Shown here in pieces: positions 10,600 to 23,425 of a stretch of DNA of 64,000 nucleotides. The translations under genes and the position numbers were made by a program. The notes below the pieces were generated by a model. It had not been told where the DNA came from, ran no database searches, and was given only the letters and a program-made list of their open reading frames with translations. The stretch lies in the NCBI GenBank assembly GCA_013350335.1, contig CM023538.1:56030769-56094768 (forward strand). Reading direction: 5' to 3'. The first letter of the stretch is position 1. Every line of letters starts with the position of its first letter. This DNA comes from Chimonanthus salicifolius (Eukaryota; Streptophyta; Magnoliopsida; Laurales; Calycanthaceae).

Positions 10600-13215
10600 A
10601 TCTAATTTTTTTTTAAAATCAAATATATAAAAAGAGAAAAAATCAAGTGTCTGTGTAGCCATCTGGGAAAGGCGGCAGATTCCCAAAGATGCAAAGATTC
10701 TTTCACCTATGGTAGTCTTGGGCGTGCTTCATGCGTGTGGGCCCAACAACATTGCACCAAGTGGGACCCAACGAAAGCGAAAGGGCTTCAAGTAAAGAGT
10801 CTTTTTTTTTAAAATAATTATGTCTTTTTAATATATAATTTTTTATTCAAGTTCTATTAAGAACATTTTTGTGCTTTTATTAAAATAGTACTGAGAGTAT
10901 CCCTTCGTGATAAAGATTTTATCAAAATTCAAAATCAATATCTTAATTTAAATATCAAAATTTTATATAAATTTTTATATACAGCCACTATATTATTATT
11001 TTGTTGATCCACTAATTTTTGGTTGTGAACTGAAATTGTCTTTTCGATGAAAGTTTTATGGATAGAACATCATTTTGTTAATATTTAAATTTCACATGTT
11101 TATGATTTTATAGCAAAAAAATATATATTTCACATAATTTATTGAAGTTAATTTAGACATATTCTTTAATTTTAAATGCAAATGTTGTAAAGAAACTCAT
11201 CTCTTCTCTCGTTGCTGGTCTCTCCATCTCTTCTCAAATTTCTTCACTTCTCTAGCCACTCTTTCTTTTTCCTTTTCTCTCTAGTTTTCCCCTCTCTTAG
11301 CGCCTATTCCTTTCTAGGACTTCTCCTTCTACTGTTTGTGGGGTTTGAAGACCTAGGCCTTTCTTAATTTCTCTCTCTAGATTATTTTGATTTTCCTCTC
11401 CCCTTTTTTCAATCTCCAACATCGCTAAACCCAAATCTGATTGCTGCTAAACCGATTTACCAAATCCATCCCATCGATTGTAGTCTTTCTTAATCTCAGA
11501 GATGTTTATGGAGTTTGGGAGCAATATCTTGGTCTGGAGCACTACGACACTGCTCCGAAAAGAGTTTATACAGCCAATCAAGTAATATAAATATACATGT
11601 TCTAGGATTTAATCTTTTGGAAGTTGAATCAAGAATGGTAAACCAAAGATGCAGAGGTTCTATATGTATTATTTTAATACCTAGCCTATTGCATCTATAT
11701 ATATGGTCTCTAGCCGACCTTATGGATATCACACTCAAACTCACTTTGGAAGTAACTTGTAACATATTAATGGGTATGTTTCCTATCCCACTATGCTATT
11801 TTGGAAGAAATCTGTGATTTTGATAATTTTAGCAGTGGGAGAGAGATCGATGAGACCGGGTTTAGTTAATGTAATAGTGACTACATTGCTTCTTCTTTTT
11901 TCCAATCGGTAAGAAGGGTGAAATTACATTTTGCACAAAGAACATTCTATCACCAAATTTATAGTATTAGAATGAAATACATGTATCCAGGTGCCCTGTT
12001 ATAAAGTGGTTTAGCATGAACATGTTAAGTTTCATTGGCAATCTCTTTCCAGCTCTTTATGCTTGGTGTGGATGTAGGCCACTCCAAATTTAAGACCAAA
12101 ACTGATTGTAGATTTGTACTAAAACAAGGCTGCCCCATGACTCTGGCATATATAGTTACGGGTCGATGAAATTGCTAATTCTGAGGATTTATATTTGTCT
12201 GTGTATTTTTTTTGTAACATGGGTATCTCCTTTCTTCTCCTTAGTTTGTATTCTTCTGTATTTTCTTGCCATTAGAACGGGTTGAGAATGAGATGCATTT
12301 AGAGGTATGTTTGGTATTGTTTGCAAATGATATGAATAAGAAGAAGAACTGGTAGTTACATTGCATCCAATTCAAACATTAGGCTGTTTGTTCATGTTAA
12401 AACTAAAATGAAAGGTTTAGATGGTGTTTGGGTGTGAGCAAAACCATAATAGTGTCTCTGATTAAAGAAGTCTAGAGCTTAGAGTCTTTGCTTGTGTTAT
12501 TAGAACATGGCAACACAAAGATCAAGACAAGTTTACATTATCTTGTAGAGGCAGTGTCATCATCTTTCGATATGAAAGAGCTCTTTTTGAATTTGGATAA
12601 ACTCCATCCATTTTACATCAATTGGTTTCTTATGATGTTTGGGAATTCACTTATTTATTAAGTCGAGGTTGTGTATTTATTATATGAAGCAACGTGAAAA
12701 TTCATGTTGGTTTCTTTATCTGTTGTTTTGCATGTGAATTGCAAGTGAAGAGGAGGATAAATTTGGTTTGTGGTGGAGGGAGTGAGATGTTTGAAGCCTA
12801 TAATTTCGACAAATGATCTCAAGAAAGCTATATAATGAAAGAGAATATACAGAAAGAGAGCTTCAATTCAGAAATCATGTTATTTGAGTTTAATTTCAGC
12901 GGATTGTAATATTATTATTATCATTATATATATCTGTCTAAAGGAAGTTGAAGATCATTTTAAAAGCAATCTGGACCTCATTTGCGAACTAAAAATTTCT
13001 TTTTTGAATTTGAATACTCAAAGACTTCCTTGAAAAATTTTCAAAAAAAAAACTATTAATTGAAAAGTTTAAATATATCTTATTTTTCTAAAAAATTATT
13101 TTAGGGAGGTATTCGATGTGCCTTTTGTCCAATATTTTGTTTAAAAACTTGAAAAAATTAGTTGATTTAGTAAGAGTTAATTTGACTCAACAAAAGTTCA
13201 ATATTAATTAATTTG
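10600..13215. other. End of copy A followed by a unique pyrimidine-rich stretch
   Basis: Up to about 11170 this matches copies B and C (the TTCATGCGTGTGG landmark at about 10730, 19400 and 24236). From 11197 to about 11420 the plus strand is rich in CTCT/TTCTC, like a plant 5' leader, followed by about 1.4 kb of less AT-biased sequence not repeated elsewhere in the window. The longest frame (11515-11817, 100 codons) has no recognisable domain and I do not call it. It could be a promoter and leader carried in from another gene. Confidence 0.4.
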
Positions 13216-13457
13216 TATCTAAACTTTTGCTCTTCTTTTAATGAATTTCTTTTATGCCTGTTAAAAAAATAATCAAAAAGTCTAAATTATAAGTTTAAAA
13301 TAATAAATTAAAATTAAAAATTAATTGATAAACTATCTAGTTTTTTCTCGCTTATCTAATAATAAACCATGTTAATCACAAAATTTAATATTTTTTATAT
13401 ATTAATTTTGTGTTCTAATTTCTTTTATTTATTTATTTAAAAGACACGTCCAATGAG
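13216..13457. repeat. LINE-tail-like repeat, copy of 57371-57610
   Basis: Begins with CTTTTGCTCTTCTTTTAATG and runs about 240 bp almost base for base with 57371-57610, where the same block follows a LINE RNase H remnant. Here no coding remnant precedes it, so it is a 5'-truncated or segmentally copied tail. No gene. Confidence 0.6.
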
Positions 13458-13696
13458 AGGGAGGAAACCCCGCACATATACTGGCAATGAATTCAGGAGG
13501 AGAGAGAAATAGCGTTTCTGTAAATATCCACTGAGGAATGAGTAGAGGAAATATGAAAAAGAACGATGGACTCTTGTTAGTGCAGAAATTTGATAAAAAT
13601 TTATTGAACGCAATTCAAATTACTCAATTCAATTTAATCCAAATTTTTGAGTTGAGTTAAGTATTGTTTTATAATTTAATGCACTCAAGATTCAAG

Positions 13697-14003
13697 AAGA
13701 GTCGGAATATTCGAATATCGGTCAATATCTTTCTCTCTCCTCTTTTCTAATTTTTTTTTTATTGTTTCTCATTAAAAAAATGGCCTTATAAAAAATTCTA
13801 GACAAAAAAAGGTTAAATATCAATTGATTTTGGCCGATATTTGACTAATATAGACAAATATATGTGGCAGGAAAAACTGATTTTGTGACCTATATTTATG
13901 ATATCGACCGATATCTGTCTGATATATATCAGCCATATCGGCTCATATCATAATTGTATAATCGATATGATATATATTGGCCAATATTTTTATCTATAAT
14001 ATG
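13697..14003. mobile_element. Degenerate ATCGG-family hAT-like MITE
   Basis: Contains CGAATATCGGTCAATATC at the left and repeated CGATAT/GGCCAATAT motifs at the right, in the inverted arrangement of the family at 35627 and 46077. The ends are decayed and I found no target duplication, so the limits are approximate. Confidence 0.45.
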
Positions 14004-14767
14004 ATTTTATTCTGATAAGGATCATGTGTTCACCAAAAATGATCATTGTTGTCGTTGTCAAAAGTAAAGCTAAAATTTTACTCAAAATATCTCTTAATTG
14101 CATCGTTTCATCTCTTTCAAATGTTGTCAAATACAACGAAGGGTAAAATCACTTTTAAAATTCTCATTTGAGTTTCAAAACTTTTGTTCATAACCTTAAT
14201 ATAGGTCAAATATTACCATTTGCTTCTTGCCTATGTCTCAATTGCTATGTTTCGCTACATTTAGTTGGAAATTTAGAAGGCGAGAGTGTCAAATTAAATG
14301 TCAAATAAGAAATGACACAAAAGAGAAAAATTATGAGAATTTTTTTTATAAAAGATTCTCATAAGTTCCTCTCTTTGCTAAATTTTGATTTACTTCAATT
14401 CCACTGGGTTGAAATAAATTCTGAGTCAAATTTACCTGAGCCATGATTCATATAATAATAGATGGGAGATTCCATTATTGTATCAAAAAAATTGTATAAC
14501 AAAATTTAAAATTATTAAAATAGTGAACTATGAAATATGACATGTGTACGAAGATCCTGACTTCTATTAACAAAAGAAAAGCTTTTTCTTCTTAAATGGG
14601 GCCCACACGTTTTACTTACGTTAGTTACACAGCAACAAAAGTTGGTCTTTTCCTCCTTCAATACGGCTTCTCAAGGGAATAAAAAAAATAAAACATGAGC
14701 AACACGTTGGTTACGTGTACGGATCGAATGCATGTAGCGTACCTGCAGATTTGTATGGATTTTTTTT

Positions 14768-15924
14768 GAGAGCCATTTTGACACGGGCAGAATCTTTCAC
14801 AGCAGATACACGTTTTCAATTTTTTGATGAAAATTATCACGGACTTGAGATATACCATCGGATCGTTCAGATCATTATTCTATTTATCTGCAAAATATGC
14901 ATAGTATATTATTTAAATAATAATTTTTTTTTAAAACTTTAAAATTATTTTTTAAATAATATATACTTCTAAAATTTCTCAAATTAAATATCCGAACTAA
15001 TTATAATAATATCATAAAAATACTTTAAGACTTGAAGGTCTTTTGACACACCTAAATACTTAAAACACAGTGTTTTATAAATAAGGGTATCCCTCGACTG
15101 TACCGAAAACACATTTAGGAGTGTCAGAAGACCTTGAAGTGTTAAAGTATTTTTATCAGATTATCGTAATTAGTCTGGATATTCAATTTGAGAAATTTTG
15201 GAAATAGACAGTGCTTAAAAAATAACTTTAAAGTTTTTAAGGAAATTTTATTATTTAAATAATACAATGTGTATTACTCTATCATCATCAACATAGAATT
15301 ATACAGTGCTTAAAAAATAATGATCTATGTTGACGATGATACAGTAATACACATTGTATTATTTAAATAATAAAATTTCCTTAAAAACTTTAAAGTTATT
15401 TTTTAAGCACTGTCCATTTCCAAAATTTCTCAAATTGAATATCCGGACTAATTACGATAACCTGATAAAAATACTTTAAGACTTCAAGGTCTTTTGACAC
15501 TCCCAAATGTGTTTTCGGCACAACCGAGGGATACCCTTATTTGAAAAATACTGTGTTTTAAGTATTTGGGAGTGTCAAAAGATCTTGAAGTGTTAAAGTA
15601 TTTTTATCAGGTTATCGTTATTAGTACGGATATTTAATTTAAGAAATTTTGGAAATATACAGTGGTTAAAAAATAACTTTAAAATTTTAAAGGAGATTTT
15701 ATTATTTAAATAATGTAGTATTACTATAGCATATGCAGAACGTCGGGACGAATGGATTTAGGCATGAATAATCGTCCGAATAATACGATGGTCCGAATGA
15801 CTAAAAAATGTTCTTATCTCATGTCCGGACCACGCTGACACAGAAGGACGACGTGGTAATTTCCACCAAAAATCACGAATCCTATGTCTGCAGAAAGAAA
15901 TTGCCTGTGTCTAAATTGCTCGTC
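14768..15924. mobile_element. Large double-hairpin foldback element, copy 2
   Basis: About 1.16 kb. The left end GAGAGCCATTTTGACACGGG matches the inverted right end GACGAGCAATTTAGACACAG. Internally it has the same alternating arm units as copy 1, with hairpin turns near 15090 and 15545 and a central inverted junction near 15310-15350. It is flanked by eight T on both sides (14760-14767 and 15925-15932). The paralogous site in copy C (about 21553-21570) lacks it and reads straight through a T run, confirming an insertion. No coding capacity. Confidence 0.8.
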
Positions 15925-15933
15925 TTTTTTTTA

Positions 15934-16127
15934 GGGTGTCCATTTAGACAATTTTTTTTTAAGGGACACATCAATTTAAAATTTTGTATGAAAATTACTA
16001 TTTTGTCTATTAATTTTTTAAAAAAGATGATTCATTCACATAAAACTGAGGGACAAAATAGTAATTTCACATAAAATTTTGAAATGAAGTGTCTCTTAAA
16101 AAAAATGGAGTGTATAAATGACTACCT
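15934..16127. mobile_element. Mutator-like MITE next to the foldback element
   Basis: 194 bp with imperfect terminal inverted repeats: left GGGTGTCCATTTAGACA, right (inverted) AGGTAGTCATTTATACA, continuing through an AAGGGACAC/AAGAGACAC block and an ATTACTATTTTGTC block. Flanked by a 9-bp duplication of eight T plus A (15925-15933 and 16128-16136), which is low-complexity and so weak support. Absent from copy C. Confidence 0.65.
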
Positions 16128-18428
16128 TTTTTTTTATCATTACCATACATATCGAATCCTTAATCTCAATTTCAAATATTCAAATATTACAAAATAGATG
16201 ATATTGGTGAACTTAGGATGGTCATCCTTGGTTGACTTGAGATTTTATATAAGTCTAATAAGTTTTTAATATATTCATAAATATCTGAACAGTTGAATAA
16301 AACTTTTAAAACTTTATTTTTAAAAAATTGGGTTATCCTATGAACCAAAATACAAATTTTGCTCAACATTTATACTCAAAATGGTATTCCAGTATTCTTT
16401 ATTATCACCAGGTTCTTACTTCTTTTAAAAAAATATAATTGGAGAGATGATAGTTATAAAAATCTGTATGATTTCAAAATGTCACAGTTAACAGACACGA
16501 TGACAGTGAATTTTTTTTTTTATAAATTTCAAATAAATCAATATCTAAGTCCATTGAATTTAAATACAAATTGTCTAACACAACTTACCACAAAAAAGAA
16601 ACCTGAGAAGGGCATTCAGAGATGAGCCTGGCTCTAAAATTGTTGTAATTTGTTACTATATTAAAGCGTGCAGGGTTGAGTCAGACCTAAAATTTGTGAA
16701 CTTAGTTGGAGTTAATTGAGACATGTCACGTTCAAAAAAGATGAGAGATGTGTTTAACAAAAAAAACCAATAAAAAGAATTTATAAATTATTTAAAATTG
16801 AGTAAAATAACATTAAACTCAACTAACTTTAATTGTTTAAAATACATTTTATTTGCCAAACAACTTTAAAATACTAAAATCTTTAGTTAAACATGATAAA
16901 ATAAAGCCAAGCTTTCTAGACTGAGCTATGGGGCTAGTAAATAAGAAATCCTTGGACATTCTATTTGTTTGATCCTATGAACAAAAACCTCATTTAAGAT
17001 GACCATATTTTAAGGAGTACTTTTCTCACCCTATTTATCGAGTGAAATCCAAAATTTTGCTCACATTTGTCATTCTATACTCCAATCAAAACAAGAGAAC
17101 TCATATATATTTTTTTAATTTTAGTAAATAATTGAGAAACCCAAAATGCTTTTAAAATGCCCAAATATTGGTACATGTTGATTAAAAATTTTGGAATTTT
17201 ATTTTTATGTTATTTAAAAAAAAATAATACGGAGTCTAAAAGTAGCGAATATTTGGACTTAAAAATTCTTGTAAGACTTATCCTTATGAGACACCGACAT
17301 GCAGTGATGGATAGTTCAACCCAATGTTACCCAAGTTGCGTTTCTCAGGAGGGTTGCATCCAGGGTATTCAAAATAAATATCATTTGCATAGAAGGAGTA
17401 TTCAAAAATTGAAAAAAGAAGAGTAAAAAGGGGTGTTATCCCGTTACCCCTAATTACCAAACAAGGGTAATAGGAGATTACCCCCGTCACCCCTTTACCT
17501 CCAATCCAAACGCAACCCCAGTCAAAATTGGTAGACTAAGTAGGGTAGGGGGTCAGACAAGTGAGAGATGTGTGGATACTATGGACAGCAGTAATGGGGA
17601 TTTCTTAACTATTGCATACAAGTCTAATGAAATGGGCCCGGGTCCACTTGAGAAGACTGTTCGATTATAATGAATTGATGTAAATTTTTAATTACAATAT
17701 TTAGATAAGTAAAAAGTTATTAAATTTTATGTCTTATATTTATTATAAAAATTTAATCTAAAAATTTTTAGCATATTTATACACTAGATGGTGTCATGCA
17801 CACGCTTTTCTCTAAATTACCAGAGTACCATAATTTATTAATTTAACTTAAGTCCTTGATTACCTCAAAAAATTAAATAAATTCATAACTAGCAATTCAA
17901 TATACAGTAAAAAAATTGGCACAGATGATTAAGACTTTGAGAATGATTTGGATTGTCTACTCATAACCAATTAACAACGTATAGTATGCGATTGGAAATT
18001 TGGAATATAGAGATTTTTTTCTTTCTTTTTTATTTTTATCATGTCTTGTAAGTTGTAATACACAGTCGTCATAAGAATGGTTAATTAAAATATCAAATAT
18101 ACCATTACAAGTCGTTCGGACGGGAATGGATTTATGCTACCCTATGCAAATGGCCAGATTTTTATGTCTAGAGTCTAGACCCAAATTGAACCACTTGAAA
18201 ATTTTAAAATACTCATCCTTTTTTTTTTAATTTATCTGAAGTGAGAAAAATACTGAATCCAACATTTTTAATACATTGTTAGAAAAAAAAACCAAACTAA
18301 AGAATCAAAAAGTATTTAAAATTAAAATAGAATAAAAATATTTTTTATATAATTGTATGAGAGAGACAACTAAAATTTTTGAAACATTTTTATATAATAT
18401 ATATATGACATATTATATGGTTGTCCAA

Positions 18429-18563
18429 GACTGATTTAAGTGAAAATTGTATAGTTTTGGACTTAAAAATTGTACTTAAATAATTAAGAGGGAAGACTGT
18501 TTTTCCTTAATTATTTGAGTACGATTTTTTAATTCTAAAATTATACCATTTTCACTTAAAGTC
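18429..18563. mobile_element. Hairpin MITE in copy B
   Basis: 135 bp folding almost end to end: GACTGATTTAAGTGAAAA at the left pairs with TTTTCACTTAAAGTC at the right, and GTACTTAAATAATTAAG with TTAATTATTTGAGTAC in the middle. The orthologous position in copy C carries the same element (23290-23425), so it was inserted before the B/C duplication. Confidence 0.75.
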
Positions 18564-18564
18564 A

Positions 18565-18831
18565 CTACAGGAGTTTGTCCTCTTCAAACTTGGCCCATAT
18601 TTTCGCTGCATCCCCATATTTAGCTAATTTGCTTTGAAATCTGCCAACAAACATGGCACTGTTTTCCTTTTTCAAGACAGAATCTGAAATAGCACACCAA
18701 GAACCTATAATGCAGGAGTTGCCAAAATTGCTTTGAGGAATTGTTGATTGATACTTAGTATCTCCAGAACTAGCTCTCCATTGTGTGTCTTGTGCACCAC
18801 ATTTACTCCAGTATTCTTTGACATTTACCAT
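18565..18831 (-). pseudogene. Coding-like fragment of unknown family (88 codons)
   Basis: An open frame on the minus strand with balanced composition (five Trp, three Cys, many Lys/Ser), unlike the low-complexity frames around it. It begins near MVNVKEYWSKCGAQDTQWR and ends FEEDKLL then TAG. It lies directly beside the hairpin MITE at 18429-18563 and is missing from copy C, where the MITE is followed by other sequence. The first 57 bp of the frame (18781-18837) are tandemly duplicated upstream (18838-18893). I do not recognise the protein. It may be a captured exon or 3' coding end of a host gene; expression is unknown. Confidence 0.35.
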
Positions 18832-18893
18832 GTCACATTGTGTGTCTTGTGTACCACATTACTCTAACATTCTTTGACATTTAACATGTCACA
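18781..18893. repeat. 57-bp tandem duplication
   Basis: Two imperfect copies, 18781-18837 and 18838-18893, each starting TTGTGTGTCTTGTG and ending CATGTCACA-like. The second copy lost a few bases and does not keep the reading frame of the coding-like fragment that the first copy belongs to. Confidence 0.75.
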
Positions 18894-18939
18894 TTGTTTA
18901 CTTATCAAAGGAATATACTATTTTTAGGATATATCCAAA

Positions 18940-19135
18940 CTGATCATTCGAACGAATGAACATATATAAATTCATTCGTTCGAACGAACTGAAATTACAC
19001 TGTTCTGCTTGTTCGGATGTGTATACTTATCAAAATGAACTGCAATTATACTGATATGTTCGTTCGGATGAGTATATTCGTTCGAACGAACTGAAAATGA
19101 ACTGACAGTTCATTCGGATAACAGAACACGAAGGG
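18940..19135. repeat. Palindromic TTCGTTCGAACGAA array in copy B
   Basis: At least three perfect or near-perfect palindromes (around 18946, 18972 and 19077) are separated by ACTGAAATTACACTG-type linkers and followed by GGGGTAAAATGGTAATTTCA. The same composite is present at 23565-23990 and, more decayed, at 6455-6575. Probably the interior of a non-autonomous element whose ends I could not fix. Confidence 0.6.
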
Positions 19136-20808
19136 GTAAAATGGTAATTTCATCCAAGTTTTAGAAATCGGATGTTTAGAGGCATAAAAGCCGAGTGTAT
19201 GTATGACCCGCCTTTGAAAAAGTTTAAAATTCAATGAAATTGAAAATTTACCACAAGAAATATTTTATGAAATGTTGTATTATTTCTGCCGGAAAATCAA
19301 TAGGTTTATGTCATTTCTCATTATCAAAGGCTGTAGATTTCAAGTGGGACAAGGATTCTACAAAGATTCTTTCATTATGCTAGTCCAAAGCGTGCTTCAT
19401 GCGTGTGGACCCAATCATCGCACCAAGTGAGAGTGTGAGACCCATTTGAGAACCAACAGGGCCAACTTTTCTTTTGAAATGATGGCAGAATGACAATAGA
19501 TCTTTCAAATCAAGTGAGTGAAGCTCACGAGCCTGTCTTTCGTCATTGAAACAGAAAAAGGTTTCAAAGTAACGAAAGCGAAAGGGCTTCAGGTAAATAA
19601 TATTTTTTTAAACTTTAAATTTAAATAAAATGTCTTTTTAATATATAATTTTTTATTCAAGTTTTATTAAAAGTATTTTTGTCCTTTAATTAAAATAATA
19701 TTGAGAGTATCCCTTCGTAATAAAGAATTAATCAAAATTCAAAATCAATATCTTAATTTAAATATCAAATCTTATACAAATTTTTATATGCATCTACTAT
19801 ATTATTATTTCGTTGATCCACTATAGTGAGAAGAAATTGTCTTTTCGATAGTTTTATTGATGGAACATCATTTATGAGCTCATTTCAATTTTAGATATTT
19901 ATAATTTTTTAATGAAAAAATTATATTTAACATGATTTATTGAATTTAATTTAATCACATTCTTTTAATTTTTAATACAAATGTAAATCTTCTAAACAAA
20001 CTCATTGTCATAGTTTATGATGCAGGAAGGACTATCAATTGATGTAGTTATTATATGCTAATAGATATTTTTTGGTTTTTGATTTTATGGGATAGATTTT
20101 AGATCTGGATCTGGAGATCCAAATCAAAGATTTCAATTATGAAACTTAGAAGGCGCCCTTCTCTAAGTTCAGTTGGATTGGCTTCTGGGCATGTAGATGC
20201 GGGTGTTGGGCACCAGTTGATTAATATATTTAATTAGGGCCAATTTGATATTTGTCTAATTAACACATTATTTCCATGTTATTGGCTCATTTGAATCTAT
20301 CAGTGGACTCCACACCCTGACTCTAATGACCCAATTAAATTCTAGTCAAGTCAAGTCAAGTCTAGCATGGCCATATCCATATTCATGTAATCATAGATGG
20401 TAGACTCCATTATTGAACTGAAAAGGTTGCATAATAAAAATTAAAATTATGAGAGAGAGAGTGTATTCGGTTGATTGCATGGAGGATAAAGTGTGAGCTG
20501 TGAGATGTGACGTGTCAATGAAGACCCTGACTTCCATTAACAAAAGAAAAGCTTTTTCTTCTAAATGGGCTCCACAGGTGTTACCTTGTCACCTTTTAGC
20601 GACTGCTAAATTGTGATGCTCGCACGTAATGTGACATGAATTTTACTTTTATTATTTATTTTACTTTTTGAATGTAGATTATTCAATTTTCTACTGTACT
20701 AATTTTTTTTTTTACAAAAAATCTCAAAATATAATTATCTTAAAAAATTCGAATTTCATGATCTTTTAAAAAATAAAACTTAAAAAATCAGATAAGGAAT
20801 TTCATAAC

Positions 20809-20961
20809 CAGGGGTAAAAATCTCAGTATCCATTGATATTCAGATGTCGTCCATAAATTTCTTTCTCTTATTTTTTTTAATAAAAATCATCAATATCAAC
20901 TTATACATATTGTATCGACTGAGATATCAAAGTTTTATATGGACCGAAATTATTACCCTTG
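20809..20961. mobile_element. ATCGG-family hAT-like MITE
   Basis: 153 bp. The left terminus CAGGGGTAAAAATCTCAG matches the inverted right terminus CAAGGGTAATAATTTCGG. It is flanked by an 8-bp target duplication with one mismatch: TTCATAAC at 20801-20808 and TTAATAAC at 20962-20969. The matching place in copy B (about 14190-14200) reads TTCATAACCTTAATA without the element. Eight-base duplications and CA(G/A)GGG termini fit the hAT superfamily. Confidence 0.8.
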
Positions 20962-23289
20962 TTAATAACCATGTGGGTCAAATATTACCATTTGCTTATT
21001 GTCTTTATTTCAATTGCTATGTTTCACTACATTTAGTTGGGAATCTAAAGGGCGAGAGTGTCAATTTAAATGCCAAATAAAAAATAACACAAAAGAGGAA
21101 ATAATGAGAACTTTTTTAATAAATGATTCTCATAAGTTCCTCTCTTGGCTGAATGTTGATTTACTTCAATTCCTGGGCCATAAGTTGATATAGATTCTGA
21201 GTCGAGTCAAGTCAAGTCTACCTGGGCCATATTCATGTGATAATAGGTGGGAGACTCCATTATTGTACTGAAAAGGTTGCATTAATAAAAATTACAAAGT
21301 GGTTTCAGTTGATTGTATCGAGGAGTAAAGTAGTGAGTTGTGAGATGTGACATGTGAATGAAGACCCTGACTTCCATTAATGAAAGGAAAGCTTTTTCTT
21401 CTAAATGGGGGCCCACACGTTTTACTTACGTCAGTTCGTGTGTTTTCCTTCTTCAACATGGCTTCTCAAGGAAATAAAAAAATAAAACACGCACAACACG
21501 TCGGTTACGGTGTACGGATCGATATGCATGTAGTGTATCTGAAGATCTGTGTTGATTTTTTTATCATTACAATACATATCGGCTGAATCCTCAATCTCAA
21601 TTTCGAATATTACAAAATTAGATGATATTGGTGAACTTAGGATTGTCATCCTTGGTTGACTTGAGATTTTATATAAGTCTAATAAGTTTTTAATATATTC
21701 AACATTTGAATAAAACTTTTGAAACTTTATTTTTGAAAAATTGTGTTATCCTATGAACCAAAATACAAATTTTGCTCAACATTTATATTCAAAATGGTAT
21801 TCCAGTATTCTTTATTATCACCAGGTTCTTACTTCTTTTTATAAAATATAATTGGAGAGATGATAGTTATAAAAATCTGTATGATTTCAAAATGTCACGG
21901 ATAACAGACATGATGACAATGAATTTTTTTTTTTTTGATAATTTTCAAATAAACCAATATCTAAGTCCATTGAATTTAAAACCAAATTGTCTAACACAAC
22001 TTACCACAAAAACGAAACCTGAAAGGGCATACAGAGATGAGCTCGACTCTAAAATTGTTGTATTTTGTTACTATAGTTGAGCCTGATCTAAATTTTGTGA
22101 ACTCAGCTGGAGTTAATTGAGACAGGTCATGTTCAGAAAGATGAGAAATGTGTTTAACAAAAAAACCAATAAATAGAATTTATAAATTATTTCAAATTGA
22201 ATAAAATAACATTAGACTCAACTAACGTTAATTGTTTAAAATACAATTTTTTTGCCAAACAACTTTAAAATACTAAGATCTTTAGCTAAACATGGTAAAA
22301 TAAAGCCAAGCTTTCTTCCCCACCCAAACTTAATAGATTCTAGACTCAGCCATGGGGCTAGTAAATACGAAATCCTTGGGCATTCTATTTGTTTGATCGT
22401 ATGAATAGAGACCTCATTTAAGATGATCATATTTTAAGGGGTACTTTTCTCACCCTATTTATCAAGTGAAATCCAAAATTTTGCTCACATTTGTCATCTT
22501 ATACTTCAATCAAAACAAGAGAACTTATATATATTTTTTTTAATTTTAATAAATAATTGAGAAACCCAAAATGCTTTTAAAATGCCCAAATATTGGTACA
22601 TGTTGATTAAAAATTCTGGAATTTTATTTTTATGTTATTTAAAAAAACAATAATAGGGAGTCTAAAAGTAGCCAATATTTGGACTTAAAAAATTCTTATA
22701 AGGCTTATCCTTGTGAGACACCGACATACAGTGATGGATGGTTCAACCCAACGTTACCCACGCTGCGTTTGGATGGAGGGTAAATTTTTAGGAGGGTGCA
22801 TCCAAAGATAAGGGTATTCAAAATAAATATCTTTTGCATAGAAGGAGTATTCAAAAATTGAAAAAAGAAGAGTAAAAAGGATTGTTGTCCCATTACCGCC
22901 AATTACCAAACAAGGGTAACAGAAGATTACCCCAACCCCCCTCTTCCCACCCCCCTCTTCCTTCTTTACCTTCAATCCAAAGGCAGCCCAGTCAAAATTG
23001 GTAGACTCAGTAGGGTAAGGGTCAGACAAGTGAGAGATGTGTGGATATTATGGGTAGCAGGAATGGCGATTTATTAACTATTGCATACAAGTCTACTGAA
23101 ATGGTAACTATTGCATACAAGTCTACTGCAATGGGCCTGGGCCCACTTGAGAAAACTGTTTGATTATAATGAATTGATGTAAATTTTTAATTTAATATTT
23201 AGATAAGTAAAAAGTTATTAAATTTTATGTTTTATATTTATTATAAAAATTTAATCTAAAAAAAATTGACATATTATATGGCTGTCTGG

Positions 23290-23425
23290 GACTGATTTAA
23301 GTGAAAAGGGTATAGTTTTAGATTTAAAAAATCGTACTTAAAGAATTAAGAAGGAAAATTCTTTTTCCTTAATTCTTTAGGTACGATTTTTGAAATCCAA
23401 AATTATACCATTTTCACTTAAAGTC
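23290..23425. mobile_element. Hairpin MITE in copy C
   Basis: Counterpart of the element at 18429-18563. GACTGATTTAAGTGAAAA pairs with TTTTCACTTAAAGTC, and the loop region TCCTTAATTCTTTAGGTACG pairs with CGTACTTAAAGAATTAAG. Long near-perfect hairpins of this size can be sources of small RNAs, but that is untested. Confidence 0.75.

Larger units (their letters stand above)
14140..20340. repeat. Segmental duplication copy B
   Basis: Homologous over most of its length to copy C (about 20940-25170) and partly to copy A (about 6170-11170). Matching landmarks include TCAAATATTACCATTTGCTT (14207 and 20977), the GATATTGGTGAACTTAGGAT block (about 16201 and 21625) and the TTCATGCGTGTGG block. Copy B differs from C by the insertions at 14768-15924 and 15934-16127 and by the coding-like fragment at 18565-18831. 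No intact gene is shared, so the unit is old non-coding sequence. Confidence 0.75.

Noticed and set aside
11515..11817. A 100-codon protein gene
   Set aside because: No recognisable domain, no homologous copy in the window, and composition consistent with chance.
16359..16625. A small gene conserved between 16359-16625 and 21772-22080
   Set aside because: Similarity follows from the B/C duplication, the frames differ across a T run, composition is low-complexity, and no domain or start context supports it.
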